DNA from: Paraoerskovia sediminicola
GTDB lineage: Bacteria > Actinomycetota > Actinomycetes > Actinomycetales > Cellulomonadaceae
Direction: 5' to 3'
Assembly: GCF_030296575.1 (NCBI RefSeq)
Contig: NZ_AP027729.1
Coordinates: 1,488,001 to 1,552,000, forward strand
DNA: 64,000 nucleotides
The notes under the pieces were generated by a model. The model was given only the letters and a program-made list of their open reading frames with translations, had not been told where the DNA came from and did no database searches. A program made the position numbers and the translations under genes. Shown in pieces: positions 1 through 13,291 of the stretch. Position 1 is the stretch's first letter; each line of letters starts with the position of its first letter.

Positions 1-1
1 G

Positions 2-1417
2 GGCGGCGGCGCGTCGGGACGCGCCATGGTGGAGCTGCTCCTCCAGCGCGCCGAGGCGTCTCGGTCGATGGGTCGGGCGGCCGCCGCGGCGCGGGACGTC
101 AGGGACGCCCTCGACGAGCTCGAGAAGGCGGAGGAGCTCACCGACGACGACCTCGCCACCTACCTGCGCGGCGCTGCGCTCGAGTCCGGGATCCATCACT
201 ACGAGTTGGGGCTGGGGGAGGCGCTGCGCAGGCTCGACGCGGCGTCAGCGGCCCTCGTGCGCCGGCTCGGGCCCCGGCGCTACCGGGCTGCCGCCGAGGT
301 CCTCGAGTCGACCAGGCTGACGCGCCGCGGCTGGGACGGGGACCCGTCGGCGCTCGAACCTGCGGTGCTCCTCCTCGAGGGAACGCAGAACCCGCAGCGT
401 GCGCTGTCGCTCGTGGCGCCGACGATCCTCGCCCTGGGACATGCCGGCCGCGTCGCCGAGGGGCTCGGTCTGGCGCGACGGTACGCGCCGATCGGCGCCG
501 CGCACACCGACCTCTATCGCTGGGCGGTCGGCGAGATCGGGGTGGCGGCCTTCTTCGTGGCGCTCAACGCCGGCGTGGTGCCCGCGGAACCGTCCGACTA
601 CGACGACCCGGCGGCGGCGGTGGGCTCCGGCAGCACCCGGGACCCGCTGGACCCGGTCGCCGTCCACGTGCGGCGCGGCCTGATCGCGGCCGCCCGCGGT
701 TCGTGGCGGACGGCGGCCGCGGACTTCCATGCTGCGAGCGCCAGCTTCGGAGTGGTCGACCTGGGTGGCCTGCTCAGCTTCACGCTGGCGGCCGGGGCCC
801 GCGCCTGCGCGGCGGCCGGCGAGTCCGTCGCCGCGCGGTCGGCGCTCGACCGGCTGTCCCGGACGCGGCTGCGGGCTGCGCGAAGCCTCGAGCCCGACAT
901 CCGGCTGCTGTGCGTCGACGCTCTGGCCTGGCTGCGGGACCCGGCTCTCGACGCCGAGCTCCAGGACCTCGCGGCCTGGGCGCGAGCGCGTGGTGCAGCG
1001 AGGGTCGAGCTCGAGGCGCTGCACCGGCGGGTGGTGCTGTCCGCCGACACCGCCAAGATCTTGGGTCTCGACGCTGTGGTCGCGCGGTGCCACGAGCTCG
1101 GCGGGATCGTCGAGGGTGCTCGCGCCACGGCACTCGTCGCGCACGTCGTCGCCGTCACGACCGGGGACGAGGCGCTCCGGGAGATCTCCGTGCGGGGGCT
1201 CGGCACCGTCGGCCTCTGGCTGCCGACACCCTCGCCGGCGGTGGCGCTCACCCAGCGGGAGCGCGAGGTCGCGGCCCTCGCGGCCGGCGGCCTGTCGAGC
1301 AAAGCGATCGCGGAGCGGCTGACGCTGTCGGTGCGCACGGTCGACAGCCACCTGTCCAGGGTCTTCGCGAAGACCGGGGTGCACTCGCGCCAGGAGCTCG
1401 CCCGCGCGCTGCGCTGA
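2..1417 (+). CDS. LuxR-family transcriptional regulator, C-terminal part
   Basis: The frame is open from the left edge of the window, so the true start lies upstream; an internal ATG is at 26. The last ~60 residues form a LuxR/FixJ-type helix-turn-helix (LTQREREVAALAAGG, then SSKAIAERLTLSVRTVDSHL), ending at the stop. The ~400 residues before it are alanine- and arginine-rich helical sequence like the TPR-type linker of large LAL/MalT-like regulators, whose N-terminal P-loop ATPase would be outside the window. It is expected to be a DNA-binding activator acting in the cytoplasm. The giant surface protein gene begins about 220 bases downstream on the same strand, so it is a possible target, but that is inference from position only. 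The effector cannot be told. Confidence 0.8.
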   Translation, partial: GGGASGRAMVELLLQRAEASRSMGRAAAAARDVRDALDELEKAEELTDDDLATYLRGAALESGIHHYELGLGEALRRLDAASAALVRRLGPRRYRAAAEVLESTRLTRRGWDGDPSALEPAVLLLEGTQNPQRALSLVAPTILALGHAGRVAEGLGLARRYAPIGAAHTDLYRWAVGEIGVAAFFVALNAGVVPAEPSDYDDPAAAVGSGSTRDPLDPVAVHVRRGLIAAARGSWRTAAADFHAASASFGVVDLGGLLSFTLAAGARACAAAGESVAARSALDRLSRTRLRAARSLEPDIRLLCVDALAWLRDPALDAELQDLAAWARARGAARVELEALHRRVVLSADTAKILGLDAVVARCHELGGIVEGARATALVAHVVAVTTGDEALREISVRGLGTVGLWLPTPSPAVALTQREREVAALAAGGLSSKAIAERLTLSVRTVDSHLSRVFAKTGVHSRQELARALR

Positions 1418-1561
1418 CTCCCGGCGCCTCGAACCCACGCGCCCGGACTGCGAGTCACGATTCGATAACGAAAGTCGACGGACTCTCGTCACAAACGCCG
1501 TCGTCATAGCAAATCTGCCGATTCGGGTCAATCGCCTCCGGTTGCGCGCCGTCGTACTGGA

Positions 1562-1577
1562 TGTGACAACAGTCACA
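1562..1577. promoter_or_regulatory. CRP/GlxR-type palindrome upstream of giant surface protein
   Basis: TGTGACAACAGTCACA is a perfect match to the TGTGA-N6-TCACA site of the CRP/FNR family, which in actinobacteria is bound by cAMP receptor homologues such as GlxR. It lies 60 bases before the likely start codon at 1637, in the only non-coding gap between the LuxR gene and the giant gene. Occupancy is inference; the motif itself is plain in the sequence. Confidence 0.5.
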
Positions 1578-1636
1578 GAGAACGTGCCGTCACCGCTCGC
1601 ATGCTGTCGCGGCAAGCCATCTACCGGGGGACGACC

Positions 1637-4600
1637 ATGGTCCAGAACGCGCGACCCGCCCAGCACGCACACGGGGCGACCACGCCCCTATGGAGGTCAC
1701 GAGGCAGGGGCCGGCATCGCGCCACCCGGAGCCTCGGCGGCGCGACCTCCGTCGCCCTGGTCGCCGCGCTCGGGGTTGTCTCGGTGCCGGTGACGGCGGT
1801 GGTCGCCCCGGTCGCGCCGGCGGCGGCAGTACCCGGCCAGCCGGGGGTGATGGAGGCGCCCGCCAACTTCTTCGCCGAGAACTTCGAGAACGTCACGTGG
1901 CCGGAGCCGGTCGGTGAGACGCAGATCGGCACGAATCCGGATGCATGGGACGCGGCCGACTGGGTGCAGACCCTCACGGAGTACCCGTTCGACGACGACG
2001 GGACCGCTGCCGACTTCCAGGCCGGCTACGTCAACGAGAACGGGACGACCACCTACTCCGCCGATGCGCAGTGGGCCGCCGGCACCTTCTGCAACGGGTT
2101 CATCACCGCCGCGCACGGCAACCAGGCGTTCTCCAACCTCAACAGTGACGCGCCGCTGCCGGCCTCCGCCCCCGCGCAGGTCTGCGGCGACGCGCGCTCC
2201 TGGAACTCGGTACGGCTTCTCGCGAACGTCATGGGGCAATACCACCTCAATGCGAACCAGAACCCGTATTTCGGCCAGGGCCTCGGCGACCCCGCGGACC
2301 CTCTCGAGAACCACGTCGTCAGCTCGTACACAGCGGGTTCGGGTATCGACCCCGGGACGATGTTGGAGTTCGACGAGCCGATCGACGTCGACCCGGGGCG
2401 CTACTACCAGGCGTCGATCGACATCGCGGCGATGAGTTGCATCACTTCGGGCAACGGAGCGATCCCGCAGATCTTCCTCACCCAGTCGGACGGGTCTGAG
2501 AGCCCGGTGTTCTCGAACGCGATCAACACCTGTAACCCCGGCGGTCTGGGGGAGATCTTCCAGTACGGGCCCGGCGGGGGCGCCAACAACATCGGACGCC
2601 AGCGCACGACGCGCGTCGGGACCTTCCTCAGTGACCAGGCCCTTCGCTCGACCGGCGACACCCTCGGCATCCGCATCAACAACGACCAGGCGGCCACCGC
2701 GGGGAACGACAGCGCCTTCGACAACATCGTCGTCCTGGACACCACGCCGAAGATCGACAAGGAGTTCAGCGCCTACCCCGGTCCCGGATCCGACGGCGTG
2801 TACCCGACCGGTGCCGACGGCACCCTCACGTTCACGATCACCAACACGTTCGACCCCATCGACCCGGAGGAGCCCTCGGGGCCCAAGGAGGACTTCTCCT
2901 TCGTCGACACGATCAACGACGGGGACCTGCAGCTGACAGGCACTTCAGAGACGACCTGTGGCGACGGCACGGTCACGGTCGACACCGGGGCGGGCACGGT
3001 CGCGCTCGACGGCGGCGACCTCGTCGACCCGAACCTCGTCAGCTGCACGGTCACCGTCGGCGTCACGTCGGACGTCGCGGGCACGTACACCAACGGCCCC
3101 GACGACATGGAGCTCGTCGGCCTCAACCCCCGGGTGACACCGAGATCTCCTTCGAGGAGCCGAGCACGGTGCCGTGTTCGACGACGGCGCAGCTCTGGCA
3201 GGTCACCGAGGACAGCCCGCCGACAACCGTCTTCGACCTCAACCTGATCACGGGTGACTACGTCGACCAGGGCGAGGTGCCCGAGGCAAGCATCAACGCC
3301 GTGGGGTACAGCGCGCTCGACGGCTGGTACTGGGGCGCGCGCAACACCAACGAGTCGACGACGCCGCCGGAGATCGTCGCGACGTCTCCGGACTACTCGG
3401 AGCAGGAGCTGTACGGCACCCCGAACTTCGACGACGTCCCGTTCGGGGCCGGGTCGTTCAGCGGCGGCGTCAATATCGGTGACGTCTCGCCGGACGGGAT
3501 CTGGTACGGCTCGACCGCTGAGAACACCGGTGCCGCATGGCTCTCCGTCGACGTCGACCCCTCGTCGCCGACGTTCATGCGCGTGCTTGACGGTGACACG
3601 TCCTACGGGACGGGGAACGTCAACCTGGAGCCGGGTGATGACTGGTCCTACTACGAGGGCAAGCTCTGGTCGATCGGCTACGGGTCGGGAAGCAACCGTA
3701 CGCTGCTCTGGTCGCTCGACCCGTCGGTCGACAACGCGAACCTGGTTCTCGAGGCGGACTACGGCGTCATCCAGGGACCTGACGGCATCAACCCGTCAAA
3801 CCCTCCGGGTGGAATGCGACAGTGGGGCGCGACCTATACGGACGACGCCGGCTTCCTCTACGCCTCCAACAACGGCACCGGCCAGATCTGGCGCTTCGAC
3901 ATGAACGAGCCGACCGAGCCCGCCGCGTTCTTCTCCTATGGTCCGGGCTCCGGCGGGAACGACGGCTCGCGGTGCCCCGGGCCACTGCCGATCGACTTCG
4001 GTGACGCACCCGACAGCTATGACACGCTCCTCGTCTCCAACGGGCCGTTCCACGGCGTGACGGTCGACCCCGCAGACCCGCTGCTGACCATCGGTGACTC
4101 CGTCACCATCGAGCCCGACGGCCAGCCGGACGCCTCCGCCGCGCTCGACGAGGACGACGCGTTCACCGAGGACCCGACCGTCAACGTCGACGCGGACGAG
4201 ACCACGCTGAGCATCCCGATCACCAACAACTCGCCCGACGGCGCCGCGCTGGCGGGCTGGATCGACTTCGACCTGAGCGGCACGTTCGACGACGACGAGC
4301 GATCGGTGATCGACACGGGCGTCATCACCGGGACCTCGACGCTGACGTGGACCGTCCCGGCCGACGCCGTGGCGGGGGATTCCTATCTGCGGCTTCGGGC
4401 CGCACTCGTGCCGGGCGAAGCAATTCCGACCGACACGGACGACATCGGACCCGGTGTGGACTCCGGTGAGGTCGAGGACTGGCCGATCACGCTCGAGGTG
4501 CTGCCTAGGGACTTCGGCGACGCCCCGGACACCTACGGCACGCTCGACGCGTCGGACGGCGCGAGCCACGGCGTCATCGCCTACGACGAGACCACGAACA

Positions 4601-7600
4601 CCGCACCGCTGATGCTGGGCGACGCGAACACCGTCGACACCGAGGACGACGGCGTGCCCACCCCTGGCGCGGACGGTGACGACCTCGCAGGGGTCGACGA
4701 CGAAGGCGGGGTCAGCGAACCGGTCACCGCCGTCCTCGGCGAGGACCTCACCGTCGACGCGACGGCGACCAACGACAGCGCGACCGACGCGACCCTCGTC
4801 GCGTGGCTCGACGCGGACCTCAACGGCACCTTCGACGCGGGCGAGATCAGCGCGGCGGTCACGGTGCCGGCCGAGACGGGGACCGACACCTATGCGCTGA
4901 CGGTGCCCGGACCCGCCTCCACCGATGACACCTACCTGCGCGTCCGGCTCTTCGCCGGCGGCAACGACGACCCCCAGCCCACGGGAGCGTGGACCGGCGG
5001 TGAGGTCGAGGACTACCTGGTGACCGTCGTCGAGCCTGAGCTGACGATCACCAAGCAGGCCGTGGGCGTGGGGTCGGCGACCCCCGGCCAGACCATCGAG
5101 TACACCGTCGAGATCGAGAACACCGGCGGCGTCGACTACACCGACGCGAACCCGGCCGTCATCACGGACGACCTCTCCGAGGTCCTGGACGACGCCGACT
5201 ACAACGACGATGCGGCGACGGACCCGGAAGGCGTCGGAGCGTTCGACTACACGAGCCCGACGCTGACCTGGACCGGGCCGATCGCAGTCGGCGAGACCGT
5301 GACGCTCAGCTACTCGGTGACCGTCCACGACCCGGCGGATGGCGACGGCACGATGACGAACGTCATCCTCGGGCCTCCCGGGTCCAACTGTGAGGACGAC
5401 GGTACCGGCGTGCCAGTGACCTTCTCGAACTGCGTGGTCGAGCTGCCCGTGCGCTCCGTGGACATGGTCAAGACCTCCGACCCGGAGGGCACGGTCGCCC
5501 CGGGCGACGTGATCGACTACACGATCACGGTGACGAACACGGGTCAGGTGCCCTACACGGCCGAGGACCCGCTCGTGATCACCGACGTGCTCGACGACGT
5601 CACCGACGACGCGACCTACAACGGCGACTTCTCGGACAACGGCGCCGGCGGGACGCAGACGGGCCCGACGTGGACCGGGCCGCTGCCGGTCGGCGAGACG
5701 ATCACGCTGACCTTCTCGTACACGGTCAACGACCCCGTCACCGGCGACGGGATCGTCGGCAACGCGGTGACCGGTCCGCCCGAGTCCAACTGCGACCCGG
5801 ACCAGACCCCCGAGGACCCGTCGTGCACGACGACCAACCCGGTGGCGGCCTTCGAGGCCGTGAAGACCTCCGACTCGCCGGACGGCGTGGTCGCCGGCGA
5901 CCAGATCACCTACACCGTCGAGGTGACGAACGTCGGCGGCGTCGACTACACCGAGGACGCCCCGGCGTCCGTGACCGACGACCTGACCGGTGTGCTGGAC
6001 GACGCCACCTGGGACGGTGACGTCACGGTCGAATCCTCCGTGGAGGGGAGCACCCCGCCCGACGCGGTGTTCACCGACCCGAACCTCGCCTGGTCCGGCC
6101 CCCTCGCGGTCGGCGAGACGGTGACGATCACCTACACGCTCACCGTGAACGACCCGGCGACCGGGGACGGCACGATGACCAACGCCGTCGTCGGCGGTCA
6201 GTGCCCCGACCCGGCGATCACCGATCCCGACGCGGAAGGTTTCGACCCGGACTGCTCGACGCAGGTCCCCGTCCTGGAGCCGAGCCTGGACATCGTGAAG
6301 ACGTCGGACGCCGCGGGGCCGGTCGTCCCCGGTGACACGATCGAGTACACGGTCACCGTCGAGAACGACGGCGACGTCGACTACACGGTCGAGGACCCGG
6401 CGACGTTCGACGACGACCTGTCGGCCGTCCTCGACGACGCGGCGTACAACGACGACGCGATCGCCTCGGCCGGCGACGTGACGTTCGCGGACCCGACCCT
6501 GAGCTGGTCCGGCCCGCTCGCCGTCGGCGACGTCGCGACCATCACCTACTCGGTGACCGTGACCGACCCACCGACGGGGGACGGTGACGGAGAGATCACC
6601 AACGCGATCCTCGGCCCGCCCGAGGCCAACTGCCCGGACCCGGCGGTCACCGACCCCGACGATCCCGACTTCGTCGCGGACTGCGTGACGACGACCCCGG
6701 TCCAGTCGCTCGACATCACCAAGACGAGCGACGCCGACCCGACAGCGGAGCTCGCGCCGGGCGAGACCGTCACGTACACGATCACGGTCGAGAACACCGG
6801 CCAGGTCGCCTACATCGCCCCGGACCTCGTCGAGATCTCCGACGACCTGACCGAGGTCATCGACGACGCGACGTACCAGGACGACGCGATCGCGACGTCC
6901 GACAACGCGGACGCCGGCACCGTCGCGTACACCGAACCCTTCCTGACCTGGTCGGGCCCGCTGGACCCCGGCGAGACCGCGACCATCACCTACTCGGTGG
7001 TCGTCGACGACCCGATCGAGGGCGACGGGGTCCTCACCAACGCGGTCACCGGCCCGCCCGAGGCGAACTGCGACCCGGACGCCGACCCGGCCGACCCGGA
7101 CTGCTCGGTGACGCTCCCCGCACCTGTCGAGGGCGTCGCCATCGAGAAGTCGGTCGACGTGACCGAGGCCCTTCCCGGTGACGTCGTGACCTACACGGTC
7201 ACGGTGGAGAACACCGGCCAGGTGCCGTTCACGGTCTTCAACCCGGTCGAGGTCTCCGACGACCTGACCGAGGTGCTCGACGACGCCGACTACAACGGCG
7301 ACGCCGCGACCGACCCCGAGGGCACCGGTACGTTCGACTTCACCGACCCGGTGCTGAGCTGGTCGGGTCCGGTCGGCGTCGGCGAGACCGTCACGCTCAC
7401 GTACTCGGTGACCGTCCACGACCCGGCGGACGGCGACGGCGTGATGACGAACGTCGTCACCGGCCCCCCGACGTCGACCTGCCCCGAGGGCTCCGAGGAC
7501 CCGGACTGCACGACGACGACGCCGGTGCAGTCGGTGTCGATCGTCAAGACGTCCGAGCCGTCCAGCGACCCGCTCGCGCCGGGCGGCACGGTGACCTACA

Positions 7601-10600
7601 CGGTCGAGATCGAGAACACCGGGGGCGTCGCGTACGTGGACCCGGACCTCCTGACCGTGTCCGACTCCCTCGCCGAGGTGATCGACGACGCCGTGGTCGA
7701 CGAGGGCTCGTTCACCGCGACCTCCGACGCGGGCGGGACGCCGCCGCTGCCGACCTTGGACGGCACCGACCTGACGTGGACCGGTCCGCTGGCGGTCGGC
7801 GAGACGGTGACCATCACCTACGTCGTCACCGTGAACGACCCGGTCTCCGGCGACGGCGTGCTCACCAACGCCGTCACCGGGCCGCCCGAGTCGAACTGTG
7901 ACGACCCGACGACGCCCGAGGCCGAGACCTGCACGACGACGAACCCGGTCGAGTCGCTCGACGTCATCAAGACGTCCGACGCCGTTGGCTCGGTCGAGGC
8001 CGGCGACACGGTCGTCTACACGGTCGAGGTCACGAACACCGGCGGCACGTCGTTCGCCGACCCGAACCTCGCGTCGTTCACCGACGACCTGTCGGACGTC
8101 GTCGACGACGCGACGTACAACGACGACGTCGCCGCGACGTCGGACAACGCGGATGCGGGGACCGCCGGCTACGCGGCACCGCTCATCACGTGGTCCGGTC
8201 CGCTCGACCCTGGCGAGACGGCGACCATCACCTACTCGGTGACCGTCCCGAACCCGTTCCCGGGCGACCCGGCAGGCGACGGCACGCTGACGAACGCGGT
8301 CGTCGGCGGCGACTGCCCCGACCCGGCAGTCACCGACCCCGACGACCCGGCGTACGACCCGGACTGCGTCGTCGAGCTGCCCGTCCGCGCGCTCGACGTG
8401 ACCAAGACGGCCGACCCGGCCGACGGCGTCGCGCTGGGCGACCAGATCACCTACACGATCACCGTGGAGAACACCGGGACCGCGGGCTACACGCTGCTCG
8501 ACCCGGCGACCGTCTCGGACGACCTGTCCGACGTGCTCGACGACGCGACGTGGGACGACGACGTGACCGTCACGTCGTCCGACGTCACGGCGACACCGCC
8601 TGACGTGGTCTTCACCGACCCCACGCTCACCTGGTCCGGCGCGCTCGGCGCCGGCGAGACGGTGACGATCACCTACACGCTGACCGTCAACGACCCCGCC
8701 ACGGGCGACGGCATGTTGACCAACGCGGTGACCGCGCCGGGTTCGGGCTGCCCCGACCCCGCGATCACCGACCCCGACGACCCGGACTACGACCCCGACT
8801 GCTCGACCGAGGTCCCGACGCTGACGCCGGCTCTCGGCCTGAGCAAGACGTCCGACGCGACCGGCGAGGTGCTGCCGGGCGACACGATCACCTACACGGT
8901 GACGGTCGAGAACACCGGCGAGGTCGACTACACCGACGCCGACCCGGCGACGTTCGAGGACGACCTGACCGCGGTCCTCGACGACGCCACGCTCGACGAG
9001 GGCTCGTTCGTCGTCATGCCGGACACCGCTCCGGCGCCGACCTTCGCGGACCCGACCCTGAGCTGGTCGGGCCCCTGGCCGTCGGCGAGACCGTCACCGT
9101 CAGCTACACCGTGACGGTGGACGACCCGGCCACGGGCGACGGCGACATCACGAACGCCGTCACGGGACCGCCGGAGTCCACGTGCGTCGAGGGCACGGAC
9201 CCCGGGTGCACGGTCACGACGCCGGTCCGCTCGCTCGACATCGTCAAGTCCTCGAACGCCCCCGCGCAGGTGCTGCCCGGCACCGACGTGGTCTACACGG
9301 TGACCGTGACCAACACCGGCCAGTTCGCCTACACCCTCGACGACCCCGCGATCGTCGCGGACGACCTGACGGAGGTCCTCGACGACGCGACCCTCGACGA
9401 GGGTTCGCTCGGCGCGACCACCGACGGGGCGAACGCCCCGGACGCGCCGACGTACAGCGAGCCCACGATCGAGTGGTCCGGCGCCCTCGACCCCGGCGAG
9501 ACGGTGACCCTCACCTACACGGTGACCGTCGACGACCCCGCCACCGGGGACGGCGTCATGACGAACACCGTCGTCGGCCCGCCCGAGTCGACCTGTGACC
9601 CGGACCAGACGCCCGAGGACCCCGAGTGCACCGTGACGGTGCCGGTCCGGTCGCTCGACGTGTCGAAGTCGTCCGACGTGACCGAGGCCGAGCTCGGCGA
9701 CACCGTGACGTACACGCTGACGGTCGAGAACACCGGCGGCGTCGACTACACCGAGCTCGACCCGGCCGCCGTGTTCGACGACCTGGACGAGGTGCTCGAC
9801 GACGCGACGTTCGTCGACGGGTCGCTGACGACGGAAGTCACCCCGGCGGACCCGGCGACGAACGACGCCGAGTTCGACGGCGACTCGATCAGCTGGTCCG
9901 GGCCGCTGGCCGCCGGCCAGACGGTGACGATCACCTACTCCGTCGTCGTCGCCGACCCGGCGACGGGCGACGGCGTGCTCGACAACACCGTGGTCGGCCC
10001 GCCCGAGTCGAGCTGCGACCCGGCACAGGACCCTGCGGACCCGGGGTGCACCGTGACGGTTCCCGTCCGGTCGCTCGCCCTGACCAAGACCGCGACACCC
10101 GTCGACGGCGTCGCGCTCGGCGACACGATCACCTACACGGTGACCGTCGAGAACACCGGCCAGGCGCCCTACACGGCGGGCGACCCGGCGGACTTCTCCG
10201 ACTCCCTGACCGACGTGCTCGACGACGCGACGTGGGACGACACCCTCACGGCGACGTCGGACAACGCGGACGCAGGGACGGGCGAGTACGTCGAGCCGAC
10301 CGTGACGTGGTCGGGTCCGCTCGACCCCGGGGAGGTCGCGACGATCACCTACACGTTGACCGTGAACGACCCGGGGACTGGCGACGGCGTCATGACGAAC
10401 GCGGTCACCGGCCCGCCCGAGGCGAACTGCCCCGACCCCGCGGTCACGGACCCGCAGGACCCGGCCTTCGACGCCGACTGCGTCACGGAGGTGCCGACAC
10501 TGACCCCGGCGCTGGAGATCGACAAGACCTCCGACGCGGGTGACGAGGTGCTCCCGGGCGACGAGATCGTGTACACGGTCGTCGTCACCAACACGGGCGA

Positions 10601-13231
10601 GACCTCGTACACGGTCGACGACCCCGCCGAGGTGACCGACGACCTGTCCGAGGTGCTCGACGACGGCGCGGTGACCGACGGGCCGGCCGTCACCTCCGAC
10701 GGCGCCGACCCGGGGACGGTCTCCCTGGTGGGCGACGAGATCACCTGGTCCGGGCCGCTCGAGCCCGGGGAGTCGGCGACGATCACCTACACGGTGACGG
10801 TCGACGACCCCGGCACGGGCGACGGCGTCCTGACCAACACGGTCACCGGTCCTCCGGAGTCCACCTGCCCCGAGGTCGATCCGGATGACGGGCCGGGGGA
10901 GGGCTGCGTGGTCGTCACGCCGGTCCGCCGGTTGGAGATCGCCAAGACGTCCACGCCGTCGTCCGACCCCCTGCTGCCCGGCGGGACGGTCGAGTACACC
11001 GTCACCGTGACCAACACGGGTGGCGCCGACTACGTCGCGCCGGACCTGGCGACGTTCACCGACGACCTGTCGGACGTCCTCGACGACGCCACCGTCACGG
11101 CCGGACCGACGGCCGACGTCGGCACGGCGACCCTCGCGGGCACGACGCTCAGCTGGGAGGGCGAGCTGCCCGTTGACGGCGTCGCCACCGTCACCTACAC
11201 CGTGACGGTCGCCGACCCGGTGACCGGGGACGGCGTCCTGACGAACGTGGTGACCGGACCCCGGAGTCGGGCTGCGTCGACGGCACCGAGGAAGGCTGCA
11301 CCACCACCACGCCGGTGCAGGCGCTGGAGATCGTCAAGACCTCCACGCCCGACGAGGTCCTGGCCGGCGGGACCGTCGAGTACACGGTGACGGTGACCAA
11401 CACGGGCGGCGTCGACTACGTCGCGCCCGACCTCGCCTCGTTCACGGACGACCTCTCCGAGGTGCTCGACGACGCGGTGTACGACGGCGACGCGGCGGCG
11501 GACGTCGGATCGGTCACCGTCTCGGGCGACCTCCTCGCCTGGGCCGGCCCGCTCCCGGTCGACGGCGTCGCCACCATCACCTACTCGGTGACCGTGAACA
11601 ACCCGCTCACGGGCGACGGCCTGCTGACCAACGCGGTGACCGGACCCCCGGAGTCGGGCTGCGTCGACGGCACCGAGGAGGGCTGCACCACGACCACGCC
11701 GGTGCAGGCGCTCGACATCGTCAAGTCGAAGGTCTCCCCGGACACCGTCGAGGTGCTCCCCGGCGAGGAGGTGACCTACCAGGTCGAGATCACCAACAGC
11801 GGCCAGGTGGACTACCCGGACGTCGACGGTGAGCGCGCGTCCTTCGAGGACGACCTCTCCGAGGTGCTCGACGACGCCACCCTCGACGAGACGTCGATCG
11901 TCGTCGACCCGGACGTCGGGACGCCGGACTTCACCGACCCGACCCTCTCCTGGACCGGGCCGCTCGCGGTCGGCGAGACGGTGACCGTCACCTACACCGT
12001 GACGGTGAACGCACCGCTCTCGGGCGACGGGATCCTCGCCAACGTCGTCACCGGCCCGCCGGAGTCGAGCTGCGTCGACCCGACGGCACCCGGCTGCTTC
12101 GTGGTGCTGCCGGAGCGGGCGCTGGACATCGAGAAGACGGCCTCGGAGGAGGCCGTCGCTCCCGGTGACACCGTGACGTACACGGTGACGGCGACGAACC
12201 TCAGCGAGGTCCCGTACACCGAGGCGTTCCCCGCCCTGGTGGTCGACGACCTGACGGGCGTGCTCGACGACGCCACGCTCGACGAGGGATCGATCACGGT
12301 CGACCCGGAGTCCGGCGAGCTCGACTACACGGAGCCGCAGATCACCTGGACCGGACCCATCCCGGGCGGGGAGTCGGTGGAGATCTCCTACACGGTGACC
12401 GTGGACGACCCGATCACCGGCGACGGGGTGCTCGCGAACGTGGCCTTCCAGCAGCCGGTGCCGCCCGAGTGCCCCGACGGCGAGATCTGCCCGCCGCCCC
12501 CGCCCCCGCCGCCGCCGACGTGCCCGCCGGACGGGATCGACCCCGACACCGGGCTGCCGTGCGCCGGGACCACCACGCCGGTGAAGGGGCTGGACATCGT
12601 CAAGTCCTCCGACGCGGACCCCGACGGCACCGAGGTGGCTGAGGGCGACGTGGTCGAGTACAGCGTCGAGGTGACGAACACGGGGACGTACGCCTACACC
12701 GACGCCGACCCCGCGGTGATCACGGACGACCTGTCCGACGTGCTCGACGACGCGTCCTACAACGACGACGCGACGGTCACGCCCGACCAGGGGGCGGTCT
12801 CGGTCGACGGGTCGACGCTCACGTGGTCCGGTCCTCTGGACCCCGGTGACACCGTGACGATCACCTACTCGGTGACGATCGGCGAGGCCGGGTCCGGCGA
12901 CGGCACCGTGCGCAACGTGGTCACCGGTCCGCCGGAGTCCACCTGCGTGCCCGACTCCGCGGACGAGACCGAGGGGTGCACGACGACGGCCGTCGTCCCG
13001 CCGCCCGCTCCCGCACCGCCGACGACGGCTCCCACGCCGCCGCCGACGACGCCTCCGGCACCTCCCGGACCGGGCGGGCCTGCCGGGCCTCCCGGGCCGA
13101 GCGGCCCCGGGTCGCTGCCCATGACCGGTGCTGAGCTCGCCAGCCTCGGCGGTCTGGCGCTGCTGCTCCTGCTGGGTGGCGCGGCGGTGACGCTGGGTGC
13201 GGGCCGGGTGCGCAGGCTGACCCGGGCCTGA
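1637..13231 (+). CDS. Giant LPXTG-anchored surface protein with GEVED and DUF11-like repeats (three frameshifts)
   Basis: Four overlapping open segments (to about 3130, 9075, 11260 and 13231) join into one protein of about 3,865 residues if one C is restored in each of three C runs (3127-3131, 9072-9075, 11259-11262). The start at ATG 1637 follows a GGGGGA ribosome site; ATG 1601 is an alternative. Order: signal peptide (hydrophobic run ending near VAPAAAVPG); a ~450-residue N-terminal region; a segment with propeller-like W/Y-rich strands; two GEVED-type domains (each opening DFGDAPD and closing GEVEDW or GEVEDY); 19 DUF11-like beta-sandwich repeats of ~140 residues; a Pro/Gly-rich wall-spanning stretch; LPMTG (13115-13129); a hydrophobic helix and an Arg-rich tail. 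Sortase would anchor it to peptidoglycan. The role is probably adhesion or a surface layer; the ligand is unknown. Confidence 0.85.
5038..12954 (+). repeat. 19 tandem DUF11-like repeats within the giant surface protein
   Basis: Each unit is about 415 bases and opens with a strand like LDIVKTSD, then VxPGDxVxYTVTVxNTG, a DDLSEVLDDA block, WSGPLxxGETVTITYxVTV, and NAVTGPPES followed by a Cys pair. I count 19 units. Cys spacing is kept, suggesting one disulfide per unit outside the cell. Nucleotide similarity between units is high enough to allow slippage or recombination, so repeat number may vary between strains and short-read assemblies could collapse it. Confidence 0.85.
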
Positions 13232-13235
13232 CCGA

Positions 13236-13280
13236 CGGGTACGCGCACCGCGGGCGGGTCGCTCGCGGTGCGTGTACCCG
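13236..13280. terminator. Bidirectional hairpin between convergent genes
   Basis: Two 17-base arms (13236-13252 and 13264-13280) pair with a single G-U exchange around an 11-base loop. It sits between the stop of the giant gene and the stop of the minus-strand membrane protein, so it can serve both. There is no T run. Confidence 0.6.
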
Positions 13281-13291
13281 CGCGGGTCGCC

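Noticed and set aside
3796..7419. A 1,207-residue minus-strand open frame opposite the giant surface protein
   Set aside because: It is a shadow of the repetitive, high-GC plus-strand gene: Arg/Val/Asp-rich, no domain, and its repeats mirror the coding repeats.
9068..9080. Programmed ribosomal frameshifting in the giant gene
   Set aside because: No slippery heptamer or pseudoknot is seen, three separate sites would be needed, and the same kind of single-base loss occurs in unrelated genes.
5038..12954. Regular ~415-base periodicity considered as a CRISPR-like or satellite array
   Set aside because: The units are coding in one frame, with conserved protein motifs and synonymous variation.
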